Assembly (NCBI GenBank): GCA_002315565.1
Contig: DCHD01000002.1
Span: forward strand, 1 to 64,000
From: Solobacterium sp. UBA1761
Lineage (GTDB): Bacteria > Bacillota_I > Bacilli_A > Erysipelotrichales > Erysipelotrichaceae
Direction: 5' to 3'
DNA: 64,000 nucleotides
The notes below the pieces were generated by a model that saw nothing but the letters and a program-made list of their open reading frames with translations, did not search any database and had not been told where the DNA came from. The first letter of the stretch is position 1, and the number at the start of each line of letters is the position of its first letter. Below, one piece after another: positions 16,971-26,641 of this stretch. The position numbers and the translations under genes are program-made.

Positions 16971-18023
16971 TTATTCTTCCTCCTTTGCTGCATCAAGTTC
17001 AGTCTGAATCTGAGATTTAAGTTTTTCATCGTAAATTTCATATCCAACTTCATCAGCCTTTTCCATCAGAATTGTTGAATACATGTTTGTGTAATTGTTG
17101 TTCAGATTCTGAATGAATGTATCATCAGCAAGAGCCTGTTCTTTTGTAGGCATCTTAACCATGATGATATGGTAACCGTATGTTGAAGTGATTACTTCAC
17201 TTGTTTCGTCGTAGTTTAATGCTGCTACGCCATCTGCGAATTCAGCAACATATGTGCTTGCTGCTGTATCATCATTTAACACGCCAAGGTAACCGCCTTC
17301 ACTTGCTGTACCATCATCTGAGTACTGTTTTGCAACTTCTTCAAAGTCCTGTGTCTTTAAAGCTTCAAGAACTGCATTCAGTTTAGCTTTTTCATCATCA
17401 GTTGGGTTTGCTGTATGAACAGTGTTGCCTGATTCATCAGTTGATTCAGTAACATCGGCAACTTTAACCAGAATGTGATAGATTGCTTTCTGATTGTTTT
17501 CTTCAATGTAAGAAGGAGCATACTCTTCATAGTGTTCAGTGTAATACTCTCTTAACATCTTCAGGTTCTTCTGATAAGTGATGTAGTAAGTAGTAAGATC
17601 TGAGATACCGTTGTAGTAGCCCATAGACTGAAGTGATGAAACCAATGTTGATTCACCCTGTGTCTGGATATAATAGTTTGCCATATTTGAAGCAACAGTC
17701 TGCATTTCAGATGTTGTTTCATAATATGCATTCAATACAGCAGCCATGAATGCGTTGTATTCCATTGATACGCCACTTGTAGCGTAGAGATCTTCATAAA
17801 GATCATCTGCATAATAGCTGTCACCGTCAAGGTCATAGATTACATCCTTGCCGTCAACATTTTTAGAATCTACTGTTACAGGCAGTGAATCGACATAGTT
17901 TTTGGCATACATGCCAATGAATACTACCAGAAGAATAGATACTAATAATACAAACCAATACTTCTTTAAGAAACTGTCGTTAGTCTCTTCTTTTTTCTTG
18001 GTTTCTTCTTTCTTAGTGCTCAT
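16971..18023 (-). CDS. Membrane-anchored parvulin-type foldase (PrsA-like)
   Basis: A 350-aa extracytoplasmic peptidyl-prolyl isomerase that would assist folding of exported proteins. The cytoplasmic N-terminus is Lys/Glu-rich, followed by one hydrophobic helix (about 24-45). There is no lipobox Cys, so it is anchored by the helix rather than lipid. A SurA-N-like region is followed by a parvulin domain (about 180-310) with AIYHILVKV, a YSDDGTASEGGYLG motif and a TYGYHIIMV end. A GGAGGAT ribosome-binding site 7 bases upstream and a clear promoter support the start. Confidence 0.88.
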   Translation of the reverse strand: MSTKKEETKKKEETNDSFLKKYWFVLLVSILLVVFIGMYAKNYVDSLPVTVDSKNVDGKDVIYDLDGDSYYADDLYEDLYATSGVSMEYNAFMAAVLNAYYETTSEMQTVASNMANYYIQTQGESTLVSSLQSMGYYNGISDLTTYYITYQKNLKMLREYYTEHYEEYAPSYIEENNQKAIYHILVKVADVTESTDESGNTVHTANPTDDEKAKLNAVLEALKTQDFEEVAKQYSDDGTASEGGYLGVLNDDTAASTYVAEFADGVAALNYDETSEVITSTYGYHIIMVKMPTKEQALADDTFIQNLNNNYTNMYSTILMEKADEVGYEIYDEKLKSQIQTELDAAKEEE

Positions 18024-18050
18024 AAGAAAAATCCTCCATAAAACTTAATA

Positions 18051-18079
18051 ATTATATAATGTTTTATTTAGTAAGACAA
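18051..18079 (-). promoter_or_regulatory. Promoter of the prsA-lipoprotein-hit operon
   Basis: On the minus strand, TTGTCT (18079-18074), a 17-base spacer and TATAAT (18056-18051) give a good housekeeping promoter. It leaves a leader of about 20 bases carrying the GGAGGAT site. Confidence 0.8.
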
Positions 18080-18145
18080 TTTAACATTTACTTATTCACA
18101 TAAAGTTCACAAGAGAACATATAACAAGATATTTAGTGTATTAGG

Positions 18146-18164
18146 TGTTATAATCTTTTCGGAG
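18146..18164 (+). promoter_or_regulatory. SUF operon extended -10 promoter and RBS
   Basis: TGT followed by TATAAT (18149-18154) is an extended -10 box with no clear -35. GGAG at 18161-18164 precedes the sufC ATG. The predicted leader is only about 12 bases long. Confidence 0.65.
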
Positions 18165-18172
18165 AAAAACAT

Positions 18173-19000
18173 ATGGAAAAGATTCTTAAAATAAATGACC
18201 TGCACGTAAGTGTCGGTGATAAAGAAATATTAAAAGGTATCTCACTTACAGTTAAACCGGATGAAATTCATGCGATAATGGGCCCTAACGGAAACGGCAA
18301 ATCTACACTTCTTAAGGCCATTATGGGACACCCTGCATATACAGTGACATCAGGAACAATTACCTTTGATGATGAAGATGTACTGGCTATGAGTGTCGAT
18401 GAAAGAAGCAGAAAAGGTCTTTTTCTTGCAATGCAGTATCCAAAAGAGATTTCTGGTGTAACCAACTCTGATTTTTTAAGGGCTGCCATCAATGCCAGAA
18501 ATGAAAAACCTATTTCACTTTTCAAGTTCATTAAAGAAATAGATAAAGGAATTAAAACGCTGAAGATGAAAGATGACCTCGCTCACCGTTTTGTGAATGA
18601 CGGATTCTCCGGTGGCGAAATGAAGAGAAATGAGATTCTTCAGATGATGATGATCAAACCTGAACTGGCAATGCTTGATGAGATTGACTCAGGACTTGAT
18701 GTTGATGCGATCAAGCTTGTAGCTGATGCAGCGCTTAAGCTCAAGGAAGAAACCAAACTTGGTCTTATGGTTGTTTCTCACTATGAAAGATTCTTCTCAC
18801 TAATGAAGCCAACACACGCCCATGTTATCGTCGATGGAAAAATTGTTGTTGAAGGTGATGCAGAACTTGTTGAAAAGATCGATACAGACGGTTACGACTG
18901 GCTGTATGAAGAGTTGAAGATTAAACCTTTGAAAGAGGAAAGACCTATGGTTTATTCTCTTGGCACATGTGCAAGAAACAAGAGGAATGTCAATGAGTAG
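18173..19000 (+). CDS. sufC: Fe-S cluster assembly ATPase SufC
   Basis: ABC-type ATPase of the SufBCD scaffold complex in the cytoplasm. Walker A is GPNGNGKST near residue 38; the signature FSGGEMKRNEILQMM lies near 143, and Walker B AMLDEIDSGLDVDA follows. The final 20 or so residues extend past the usual SufC end. The 3' end overlaps sufD by eight bases. It opens a sufC-sufD-sufS-sufU-sufB operon, the usual Bacillota order. Confidence 0.97.
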   Translation: MEKILKINDLHVSVGDKEILKGISLTVKPDEIHAIMGPNGNGKSTLLKAIMGHPAYTVTSGTITFDDEDVLAMSVDERSRKGLFLAMQYPKEISGVTNSDFLRAAINARNEKPISLFKFIKEIDKGIKTLKMKDDLAHRFVNDGFSGGEMKRNEILQMMMIKPELAMLDEIDSGLDVDAIKLVADAALKLKEETKLGLMVVSHYERFFSLMKPTHAHVIVDGKIVVEGDAELVEKIDTDGYDWLYEELKIKPLKEERPMVYSLGTCARNKRNVNE

Positions 19001-19739
19001 ATCCATTACTCTTAAGGACAATAAAAATTATGTACTTGAAATAGACGGCAATGATACTGTCACTTTAATTGTGGATTCAGCAGAATGCAATATTGAATAT
19101 GCAGCAAACAATGCTGATGCCAATGTGCTTGTCTATATTAAAAATGAAAAAGATACTGTACTGAATGAATCAGGTTCGATTGTCAATTCAAAACTTTGTA
19201 TCAAATATATTGAACTGGCCAACCACTGTTTTAAACAGAACACAAATATCGATGTATGTGATAATTCTATACTTGAAATCAGAACTATCTATCTTGGAAT
19301 CAATGATAAAAAAGTAGATTTTGATCTGGTTAATAAAGGTGTTGATACTGAAGTAAACATCAGAAACAATGTTGTATGTCTTGATAAGGCTAAAGTGGTT
19401 CTGAATGTCATCGGTACTATTGTTAAAGGTGCCAAAAGAGCAAAATGTCATCAGAAGAATCATTGTCTGACAGTTGATTCACCTGAGAAAGCTGTTGTGC
19501 TTCCTGTTTTGAAGATAGATGAAAATGATGTCGAAGCATCTCACTCACTGTCTTCAGGAACCATTGATGAAGAAGTTATGTTCTATATGAATTCAAGAGG
19601 TCTTTCAAAGAAAGAAGCGCTTAATCTGATGGTGCTTTCATATCTTATGCCAAATGAAGAAGAGTTCAATGTTTTTGAAAACGGCAAAGAACTCTATGAA
19701 CTATCATTAGGGAGAGTAAAAGAAGTATGTTCAATGTAG
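18993..19739 (+). CDS. sufD: Fe-S cluster assembly protein SufD (SufB/D family)
   Basis: Beta-helix partner of SufB in the SufBC2D scaffold. The 248-aa protein is short for SufD (often about 400) and keeps mainly the C-terminal SufB/D core, with the SHSLSSGTIDEEVMFYMNSRGLSKKEA motif region. The start at 18993 is chosen because AGAGG lies 7 bases upstream; an in-frame start further left would sit inside sufC without a ribosome-binding site. The stop overlaps sufS. Confidence 0.88.
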   Translation: MSRSITLKDNKNYVLEIDGNDTVTLIVDSAECNIEYAANNADANVLVYIKNEKDTVLNESGSIVNSKLCIKYIELANHCFKQNTNIDVCDNSILEIRTIYLGINDKKVDFDLVNKGVDTEVNIRNNVVCLDKAKVVLNVIGTIVKGAKRAKCHQKNHCLTVDSPEKAVVLPVLKIDENDVEASHSLSSGTIDEEVMFYMNSRGLSKKEALNLMVLSYLMPNEEEFNVFENGKELYELSLGRVKEVCSM

Positions 19740-20950
19740 AAAAGATCAGAAACGACTTTCCGATGATTAAAAATGCTGGGTGCATTTATTTTGATAATTC
19801 TGCAACTTCATTCAAACCGCAGTGTGTAATTGACAGAGTAAGTGAATATTATACAAATGAAAACTGTAATATTCACCGTGGTGATTATGATCTGTCTGTC
19901 AAAGTTTCAAAAGAATATGACGACACAAGAAAAACCATTAAAAAGTTTATTAACTGCAGAGATAAGAATGAGATCGTGTTTACTCATGGTGCCACTTCTT
20001 CTTTGAACACTGTTGCCTATGGATATGGTCTAAGTCATCTTTCAAAGGGTGATGTAATTCTTACAAGCCAAGTAGAACATGCTTCAAATATTCTTCCTTG
20101 GTTCAGAGTATCTGATCTGACAGAGGCAGAAATAAGATATATCCCGTTTGATGAAGATGCCAAGTTCAATCTTGAAAAGTATGAAGAATGTTTTAAAGAT
20201 AGAAAAGTTAAAATAGTTTCTCTTACATATGTTTCAAATGTTATGGGTTATAAATATCCGATGAAGGATATTGTGCGTATTGCCCATAAATATGGTGCAC
20301 TTGTCAATTGCGATGGAGCACAGGCTGTTCCTCATATGAAAGTTGATGTTGAAGATCTTGATGTGGATTTCCTTTCTTTTTCATCTCATAAAATGTGTGG
20401 TCCTGCCGGAATAGGCGTACTTTATGCAAAATACAAACTTTTACAGGATATGGATCCTGTATGGCTTGGAGGCGGTTCAAATGCCCGTTTCAAATCAGAT
20501 AAAGAACTGATTCTGAAAGAATCACCTGATAAATTTGAATCAGGTTCACCTTGCATAGAAGGTGTTCTTGGACTTGATGTGGCAGCAAGGTATCTTATGG
20601 ATATCGGTATGGAAAATATAGAAGCTTATGAATCAGAACTTTCTGAATATCTTGTGCATAGACTTTCTGAATTAAAGAATGTCCATATCTATAACAGGAA
20701 TACTGATACGGCAATTGTATCCTTCAATGTCGATGGCATATTTGCCCAGGATACAGCATGTTATCTCAATGCCAACAAATTTGCGTTAAGAAGCGGAAAT
20801 CACTGTGCCAAGCTTTTGATTGACCTGATTGGCACAAACGAATCAGTAAGAGCATCTCTTTATTTCTATAACACCAAAGAAGAAATAGACCGTTTTGTTG
20901 AATGTCTTAAGGATATTACACTGGAAAAATGTATTGAGGCTGCAATATGA
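19727..20950 (+). CDS. sufS: Cysteine desulfurase SufS
   Basis: PLP enzyme (class V aminotransferase fold, group II) that takes sulfur from cysteine and passes it to SufU. The 407-aa protein has FDNSATSFKP at the start, the PLP-binding FSSHKMCGPAGIGVLY with its Lys near residue 222, and ALRSGNHCAKLLID with the active-site Cys near 361. Its ATG overlaps sufD and its end overlaps sufU, indicating tight coupling. Confidence 0.97.
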   Translation: MFNVEKIRNDFPMIKNAGCIYFDNSATSFKPQCVIDRVSEYYTNENCNIHRGDYDLSVKVSKEYDDTRKTIKKFINCRDKNEIVFTHGATSSLNTVAYGYGLSHLSKGDVILTSQVEHASNILPWFRVSDLTEAEIRYIPFDEDAKFNLEKYEECFKDRKVKIVSLTYVSNVMGYKYPMKDIVRIAHKYGALVNCDGAQAVPHMKVDVEDLDVDFLSFSSHKMCGPAGIGVLYAKYKLLQDMDPVWLGGGSNARFKSDKELILKESPDKFESGSPCIEGVLGLDVAARYLMDIGMENIEAYESELSEYLVHRLSELKNVHIYNRNTDTAIVSFNVDGIFAQDTACYLNANKFALRSGNHCAKLLIDLIGTNESVRASLYFYNTKEEIDRFVECLKDITLEKCIEAAI

Positions 20951-21378
20951 TGGACAAAGAATTCAAAAGAGAAATCATGATGGATCATTACACTCATCCA
21001 AGAAATAAAAGGGAAGTGAATGATGAAAATTATCTTAAGAAGCACAACGCATCTGACAGCTGTATCGACGATATAACTGTGTATATGCTTTTTGATGGGG
21101 ATGTTGTTAAAGATGTTGCGTTTGATGGTGTAGGATGCACAATCTGTACGGCTTCAACTGATATCATTGCTGATCTTATCAAAGATAAAACCATTGAAGA
21201 AGCAAAAGAGATACTTCGTAACTATTACGCAATGGTTGATGAAGAAGAATACGATGAAGATATACTTGAAGAGGCAAATGCTTTTGATACGCTGTCAAAG
21301 CAGGCCAACAGAATAAAATGTGGAACAATCGGCATTCACGCAATGTCCGATATTATAAAACAGTATGAAGAACGATAA
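20947..21378 (+). CDS. sufU: SUF sulfur acceptor/scaffold SufU
   Basis: Zinc-dependent sulfurtransferase that accepts persulfide sulfur from SufS in Gram-positive SUF systems. The 143-aa protein has the three expected Cys sites ([22 protein letters not shown] and RIKCGTIG) and a zinc-ligand Asp in the first motif. The ATG overlaps the sufS stop (ATGA), and its 3' end overlaps sufB by 14 bases. Confidence 0.96.
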   Translation: MMDKEFKREIMMDHYTHPRNKREVNDENYLKKHNASDSCIDDITVYMLFDGDVVKDVAFDGVGCTICTASTDIIADLIKDKTIEEAKEILRNYYAMVDEEEYDEDILEEANAFDTLSKQANRIKCGTIGIHAMSDIIKQYEER

Positions 21379-22768
21379 GATTTTAGAGTCTCAGGACGAT
21401 TACAAATACGACTTCAAAGATGAAGACGTCACAATATACAACACCGGTAAAGGCCTTACAGAAGATGTAGTCAGAGCCATTTCCAAAGCCAAAGATGAAC
21501 CTGATTGGATGCTGGATATAAGACTTAAGGCATATCACAAGTTTGTAGAGATGTCTTTGCCATCTTTTGGTCCGGATTTAAGTGAAATTAATTTCAATGA
21601 TTTTACTTATTTTAAACGTCCAAGTACTGCTGTTGAGTCCAAATGGGACAAAGTGCCTGAGACCATTAAAAATACATTTGAGAAGCTGAAGATTCCTGAG
21701 AGTGAGCAGAAGTTTCTGGCTGGAGTATCAACCCAGTATGAATCTGAAGTTGTGTATCATAATATGCTCAAGGAAGTTGAAGAAAAGGGTGTTCTTTTCT
21801 ATGACACCGATACAGCATTGAAGAAGTGTCCGGAAATTGTTAAAGAATATTTCGGGAAGATTGTTAGTTATGCCGACAACAAGTTTGCCGCACTTAATAC
21901 AGCAGTCTGGTCAGGCGGTTCGTTTATCTATGTACCAAAAGGGGTAAAACTGGAAAAACCTTTACAGTCTTATTTCCGTATAAATTCTGAACTTATGGGT
22001 CAGTTTGAAAGAACGCTAATTATCTGTGATGATGATTCTGATCTTCATTATGTTGAAGGATGTACTGCTCCTAAATATTCAAATGATTCGTTGCATGCTG
22101 CAGTTGTTGAAATCTTTGTCAAGAAGAATGCAAAGTGCAGATATTCCACTGTACAGAACTGGTCACCTAACATCATCAATCTTGTTACCAAGAGAACTCT
22201 GGTTGAAGAAAACGGAGTCATGGAATGGATTGACGGTAATGTCGGCTCACATCTCAATATGAAATATCCTGCCTGTGTACTTGCTGGAAAAGGTGCAAAA
22301 GGTGTCTGTATTTCAATTGCAGTAGCATCTAATTCACAGTTCCAGGATGCCGGAGCAAAGATGATACATCTTGCACCTGATACATCAAGTACGATTATTT
22401 CCAAGTCTCTTTCAAGACGTGGCGGTAAAGTAAACTACAGAGGTCTTGTATCTATCGGACCAAAGGCTTTTAATTCAAGGGCCAAAGTTGAATGCGATAC
22501 ACTCATTCTTGACGATATTTCTTCAAGTGATACTATTCCTACAAATATCGTTTCCAACAATACTTCAACCATTGAACATGAAGCTACTGTCTCAAAGATT
22601 TCTGAAGAACAGCTTTTCTATCTGATGTCGAGAGGCTTAAGTGAAGAAGAAGCTACACAGATGATTATCCTGGGCTTTATTGAGCCGTTCACAAGAGAAC
22701 TGCCAATGGAATATGCTGTTGAACTTAATCAGCTGTTGAAGATCAATATGGAAGGTTCAATCGGCTAA
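21365..22768 (+). CDS. sufB: Fe-S cluster assembly protein SufB
   Basis: Main scaffold subunit of SufBC2D on which the nascent Fe-S cluster forms. The 467-aa length is normal. Family marks include [20 protein letters not shown], the [10 protein letters not shown] segment and the C-terminal region containing [10 protein letters not shown] and [21 protein letters not shown]. It is last of the suf genes; the stop overlaps the ATG of the acetyltransferase gene by one base. Confidence 0.97.
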   Translation: MKNDKILESQDDYKYDFKDEDVTIYNTGKGLTEDVVRAISKAKDEPDWMLDIRLKAYHKFVEMSLPSFGPDLSEINFNDFTYFKRPSTAVESKWDKVPETIKNTFEKLKIPESEQKFLAGVSTQYESEVVYHNMLKEVEEKGVLFYDTDTALKKCPEIVKEYFGKIVSYADNKFAALNTAVWSGGSFIYVPKGVKLEKPLQSYFRINSELMGQFERTLIICDDDSDLHYVEGCTAPKYSNDSLHAAVVEIFVKKNAKCRYSTVQNWSPNIINLVTKRTLVEENGVMEWIDGNVGSHLNMKYPACVLAGKGAKGVCISIAVASNSQFQDAGAKMIHLAPDTSSTIISKSLSRRGGKVNYRGLVSIGPKAFNSRAKVECDTLILDDISSSDTIPTNIVSNNTSTIEHEATVSKISEEQLFYLMSRGLSEEEATQMIILGFIEPFTRELPMEYAVELNQLLKINMEGSIG

Positions 22769-23241
22769 TGAGAATTGCCACATTAAAAACCGATGAAACT
22801 GATGAGCTGGCAAAACTTGCCAAAACAATATGGCATGAATGTTTTGTGGACATTATATCGTATGAACAGATTGAATATATGACCGATATGTTTCTGTCTA
22901 CTGATGCGATAAAAGAAAACATCAGGAAGGGTTATCTCTACAGAATTGTCTATGAAAAAGAAAAAATGATCGGTTTTACAGCTTCGGTAAATGAATCTGA
23001 AAGAACATTTCTTTCAAAACTGTATCTGTTAAAGGAATATAGAGGTAAGGGTTATGGAAGAAAGCTGATTGAAGATGTTCATGAGAATATGAAGCTTGAG
23101 CGTATGTATCTTACTGTAAACAAACACAACAAGGCATATGATATGTATCTTCATCTTGGCTTTGAAGTAATTGATTCTGTAATAACCGACATCGGAAACA
23201 ATATGGTTATGGATGACTATGTTATGGAGAAAAAGTTTTAA
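22768..23241 (+). CDS. GNAT family N-acetyltransferase
   Basis: A 157-aa acetyl-CoA-dependent acetyltransferase with the acetyl-CoA-binding signature LKEYRGKGYGRKLIED (motif A, near residue 90) and a C-terminal NKHNKAYDMYLHLGFE segment. The substrate cannot be told from sequence. It is co-transcribed with the suf genes (one-base overlap with sufB), and a terminator follows. A role in Fe-S assembly is not implied by its family. Confidence 0.88.
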   Translation: MRIATLKTDETDELAKLAKTIWHECFVDIISYEQIEYMTDMFLSTDAIKENIRKGYLYRIVYEKEKMIGFTASVNESERTFLSKLYLLKEYRGKGYGRKLIEDVHENMKLERMYLTVNKHNKAYDMYLHLGFEVIDSVITDIGNNMVMDDYVMEKKF

Positions 23242-23268
23242 AAGATAAGTTTATGACTTATCTTTTTT
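23240..23268 (+). terminator. Terminator of the SUF operon
   Basis: An 11-bp stem (23240-23250 with 23256-23266, 5-base loop) followed by T. The priA -10 box begins two bases after the T-run. Confidence 0.88.
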
Positions 23269-23270
23269 AG

Positions 23271-23285
23271 TAAAATATTGTTATG
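23271..23285 (+). promoter_or_regulatory. priA -10 box predicting a leaderless transcript
   Basis: TAAAAT (23271-23276) ends six bases before the ATG at 23283, with no Shine-Dalgarno. The -35 would fall within the terminator hairpin and is weak. A leaderless mRNA is predicted. Confidence 0.6.
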
Positions 23286-25439
23286 TATCTTTATGAAGTT
23301 TATGTCACCAATGAATCACTTAATGTAAATCAGTCGTTTTCTTATTATCATCTTGATAAGTTTGAATTATATACAAGAGTGAAAGTTAAATTTCATAACA
23401 GCGATAATGTTGCGATTATTGTTGAACGTAAATTTACAGATAAGACTGCACTGGAATTAAGCAGTGAGTTTGGATATACAATTCTAGAGATAAAGGAATG
23501 CATAGATGAAAAACCCGTATTGAATGCTGAGCTTTTTGAATTGGCCAAATGGCTTTCCAAGACCACTGTTTCTCCACTTATCAGCTGCATCAATACACTG
23601 CTTCCCAAGGCTTTAAGAACCTCAAAAAACATCAAAGGTCCTAAGATGTGTGAATATGTTCATCTTACTGGAAACAATGCTGAATTAAGCGAAAAACAGG
23701 CCAATCTTTTAGATCAGCTATTTGAAGGCATGGAAGCCAGTGCTGCAAGAAAGATATCTGTCTCTCTTTTCAATAAACTGATTGAGAAAAAAGCAGTAGA
23801 AGTCATAAGAAAAGAATATGAATACAAGAACAATGTGATTGATAAGACGGCATTTAAAACACTTACAGATGAACAGCTTGATGCCTATAACTCATTTGTG
23901 GAAACTGATAAGATGGTTTCACTTCTTTATGGAGTAACAGGTTCAGGAAAGACCGAAGTCTATCTGCATCTTGCCAGATATTATCTTGCACAGGGAAAAG
24001 AAGTATTGATTCTGGTACCTGAAATATCTCTTACTCCGCAGATGATTCAAAGAGTAAAAGAAAGATTTGAGGATGTAATATTCTATCATTCAGAACTCAG
24101 TGATCAGGAAAGATATGAACAGTATCACCGTGTACTTGAAGGAAAGGTTAAGATAGTTGTCGGAACAAGATCGAGTGTCTTCCTTCCTTTTAGTAATCTG
24201 GGACTTGTAATTATTGACGAAGAACACGACTCTTCCTATAAACAGGACTCAAGTCCATGTTATTCAGCAAGAAACGTGGCAATAAGAAGAGCTTATGACT
24301 TTCATGCGAAAGTGCTTCTAGCAAGTGCTACACCATCACTTGATTCCTATACCAGAGCTTTAAAGGGTGAATTCAACCTGATGAAGCTTAAAAACCGTAT
24401 AAATCTGAAGATGCCGGATATCGAGATTGTCTCACTTGCTGATGAAATCAAGTCAAGAGGTTCCTATATCATCTCAAGAAGACTCTTAAGTGAACTTAAA
24501 CAAACCGTTTCAAATCATAAACAGGCTATCATTCTGCTTAACAGAAGAGGGTATTCACCGATTGTCAAATGTACTTCATGTTCTAAAACGTTGATGTGTA
24601 ATGACTGTGATGTTCCGCTCAACTATCACAAAGACAGCGGTTTACTGGTTTGTCATGCCTGCTCTAAGGCTTATAAAAAGATTGATATCTGTCCATATTG
24701 CGGTAAAAAGACATTGATGCAGTATGGTTTCGGTACGGAAAGAGTAGAAGAAGAAATACATAAACTCATTCCTGAAGTCAGAACGCTCAGAATGGACAGA
24801 GATACTACATCAAGAAAAGGTACACATAAGGCAATACTGGATGCTTTCGGAGAAAAGAAAGCTGATATTCTTATCGGTACACAGATGATTTCGAAAGGAC
24901 TTGATTATCCTGATGTTACTCTTGTTGGAATACTGAACGGCGATGCCGGACTTATGCATCAGGATTATAATTCCAGCAAGCTGACATTTGACCTTCTGAT
25001 GCAGGCAAGCGGAAGATCAGGAAGAGCTGATTCACCAGGTAAAGTAATTATTCAGGCTTATGATACTGAACACTATGCAATAAAAGCGGTACTTAAACAG
25101 GATTATGAATACTTTTTCAACATTGAGATGTCATATCGAGAAAAAGCCAAATATCCGCCATATTCCCATATAATTGCCGTTTATCTCAGTGATACCGACA
25201 GAAGCCGAATCAGTGAGTCAAGTGATTATCTTAAAGAAGAATTAAGAAAATCTGATTATAAGGTTCTTAATCCTTTAGAATTAAATAGGATACAGTCTTT
25301 GTTCCGTATCAGAATCATGCTTTTTTGTCCATCGCTTAAAGAAGGACTTGATACCGTTAATTCTGCAGTTGAAAAATATATTAAAAGGAAGGTCAGATCC
25401 AACATTAAAGTTGATGTAGACCCATTGTATCTTGAATGA
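23283..25439 (+). CDS. priA: Primosomal protein N' (replication restart helicase)
   Basis: Superfamily 2 helicase that reloads the replisome at stalled forks. The 718-aa protein has an N-terminal DNA-binding domain, Walker A GVTGSGKTEVY near residue 220, the DEEHDSSYKQ box, and a helicase C domain. Between them lies the zinc region with paired Cys motifs (CTSC, CNDC, CHAC, CPYC; about 436-480). Length is slightly shorter than the E. coli enzyme. The 3' end overlaps rsmB by four bases. Confidence 0.97.
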   Translation: MYLYEVYVTNESLNVNQSFSYYHLDKFELYTRVKVKFHNSDNVAIIVERKFTDKTALELSSEFGYTILEIKECIDEKPVLNAELFELAKWLSKTTVSPLISCINTLLPKALRTSKNIKGPKMCEYVHLTGNNAELSEKQANLLDQLFEGMEASAARKISVSLFNKLIEKKAVEVIRKEYEYKNNVIDKTAFKTLTDEQLDAYNSFVETDKMVSLLYGVTGSGKTEVYLHLARYYLAQGKEVLILVPEISLTPQMIQRVKERFEDVIFYHSELSDQERYEQYHRVLEGKVKIVVGTRSSVFLPFSNLGLVIIDEEHDSSYKQDSSPCYSARNVAIRRAYDFHAKVLLASATPSLDSYTRALKGEFNLMKLKNRINLKMPDIEIVSLADEIKSRGSYIISRRLLSELKQTVSNHKQAIILLNRRGYSPIVKCTSCSKTLMCNDCDVPLNYHKDSGLLVCHACSKAYKKIDICPYCGKKTLMQYGFGTERVEEEIHKLIPEVRTLRMDRDTTSRKGTHKAILDAFGEKKADILIGTQMISKGLDYPDVTLVGILNGDAGLMHQDYNSSKLTFDLLMQASGRSGRADSPGKVIIQAYDTEHYAIKAVLKQDYEYFFNIEMSYREKAKYPPYSHIIAVYLSDTDRSRISESSDYLKEELRKSDYKVLNPLELNRIQSLFRIRIMLFCPSLKEGLDTVNSAVEKYIKRKVRSNIKVDVDPLYLE

Positions 25440-26638
25440 TAAACACCAGAGAGATAGCTTTAGAAATTCTGAATAAAACCATCAGTGACGAAGCATACGC
25501 CAATCTTTTGATGCGTACTGAACTGAATAAAATACCACCAATCAACAGACCTTTTGTTTCGGAAATGGTATATGGAGTATTAAGAAATTACTATCTTCTT
25601 GAATACCAGGTTAAAGATGAAATAAACGAGAAGACAAAACTGAATCTGAAACTTCTGATACTGATGGCTCTTTATGAGAAGTATTTCCTTAAAACAAAAG
25701 AATATGCACTGGTGAATGAATATGTTGAACTTGCCGGAAACAGATATGACAAGTCATTTGTAAATGCCGTATTAAGAAATACAAAAGAACTTACATATGC
25801 AGAAGGTGATAATGCGCTTTCTATAAACAGTTCGCTTCCTTTGTGGATTGCAAGACTTTTGAGCAAGCAGTACGATGAAGAAAAACTAAATCAGATACTC
25901 GAGGTATATTCATCAAAAGCAAAAACCTATTACCGCATCAATCACAGAAAATGCGGTATTAATGACCTCAATAAACCGGGAATAAACAGAATAAATGATG
26001 ATTTCTTTACATCAGATGTTCCTTTACTTAATACTTTAGAATTCAGAAAGGGAATGTTCTATGTGCAGGATATTAATTCTGCGTGTATTACTGATAATCT
26101 TGAACTGAACAATGATTCATTATTCCTGGACATGTGTTCTGCACCCGGTTCAAAACTTTTCAATGTGCTTGAAAAGGTGAAAGAAGAAAACTGTTATGCA
26201 AATGATCTTCATTCTCACAGAGTGGAACTGATCAAGAAAAGAGCAAACCAGTTAGGATACAGTAAGGTTCATTATTTCAACTGCGATGCGACAAAACTTC
26301 CTGAAACTACTGATAAAAGGTTTGACAGAATACTGCTTGATGCCCCTTGTTCAGGCTTGGGCGTTATTTCAAGAAGACCGGATATTAAATTTCATATCAG
26401 ACCTGAGTCTTTGGATGAACTTGAAAAACTTCAGCACGATCTGCTGGAAAGTGCCTATCTTCTTTTGAAAGATAAAGGCATTATGGTTTATTCTACCTGC
26501 ACTGTTAACCGAAAAGAAAACGATAAACAGATTGCTCACTTTATTTCTTCACATCCTGATATGAAACTTATGAAAGAAGAAACAGTAATTAAAAAGGGTG
26601 GAGATCTCTTCTATTTTGCTAAAATGATTAAGGAATAG
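25436..26638 (+). CDS. rsmB: 16S rRNA cytosine-967 C5-methyltransferase
   Basis: Methylates C967 of 16S rRNA using S-adenosylmethionine. The 400-aa protein starts with a NusB-like RNA-binding domain (about 1-130). The methyltransferase core has LDMCSAPGSKLFNVLE (SAM-binding), LLDAPCSGLGVISRRPD with one catalytic Cys, and YSTCTVNRKENDKQ with the other. It lies in the priA-rsmB-rlmN run; the conserved fmt and def genes that often sit between priA and rsmB are absent here. Confidence 0.95.
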   Translation: MINTREIALEILNKTISDEAYANLLMRTELNKIPPINRPFVSEMVYGVLRNYYLLEYQVKDEINEKTKLNLKLLILMALYEKYFLKTKEYALVNEYVELAGNRYDKSFVNAVLRNTKELTYAEGDNALSINSSLPLWIARLLSKQYDEEKLNQILEVYSSKAKTYYRINHRKCGINDLNKPGINRINDDFFTSDVPLLNTLEFRKGMFYVQDINSACITDNLELNNDSLFLDMCSAPGSKLFNVLEKVKEENCYANDLHSHRVELIKKRANQLGYSKVHYFNCDATKLPETTDKRFDRILLDAPCSGLGVISRRPDIKFHIRPESLDELEKLQHDLLESAYLLLKDKGIMVYSTCTVNRKENDKQIAHFISSHPDMKLMKEETVIKKGGDLFYFAKMIKE

Positions 26639-26641
26639 TAT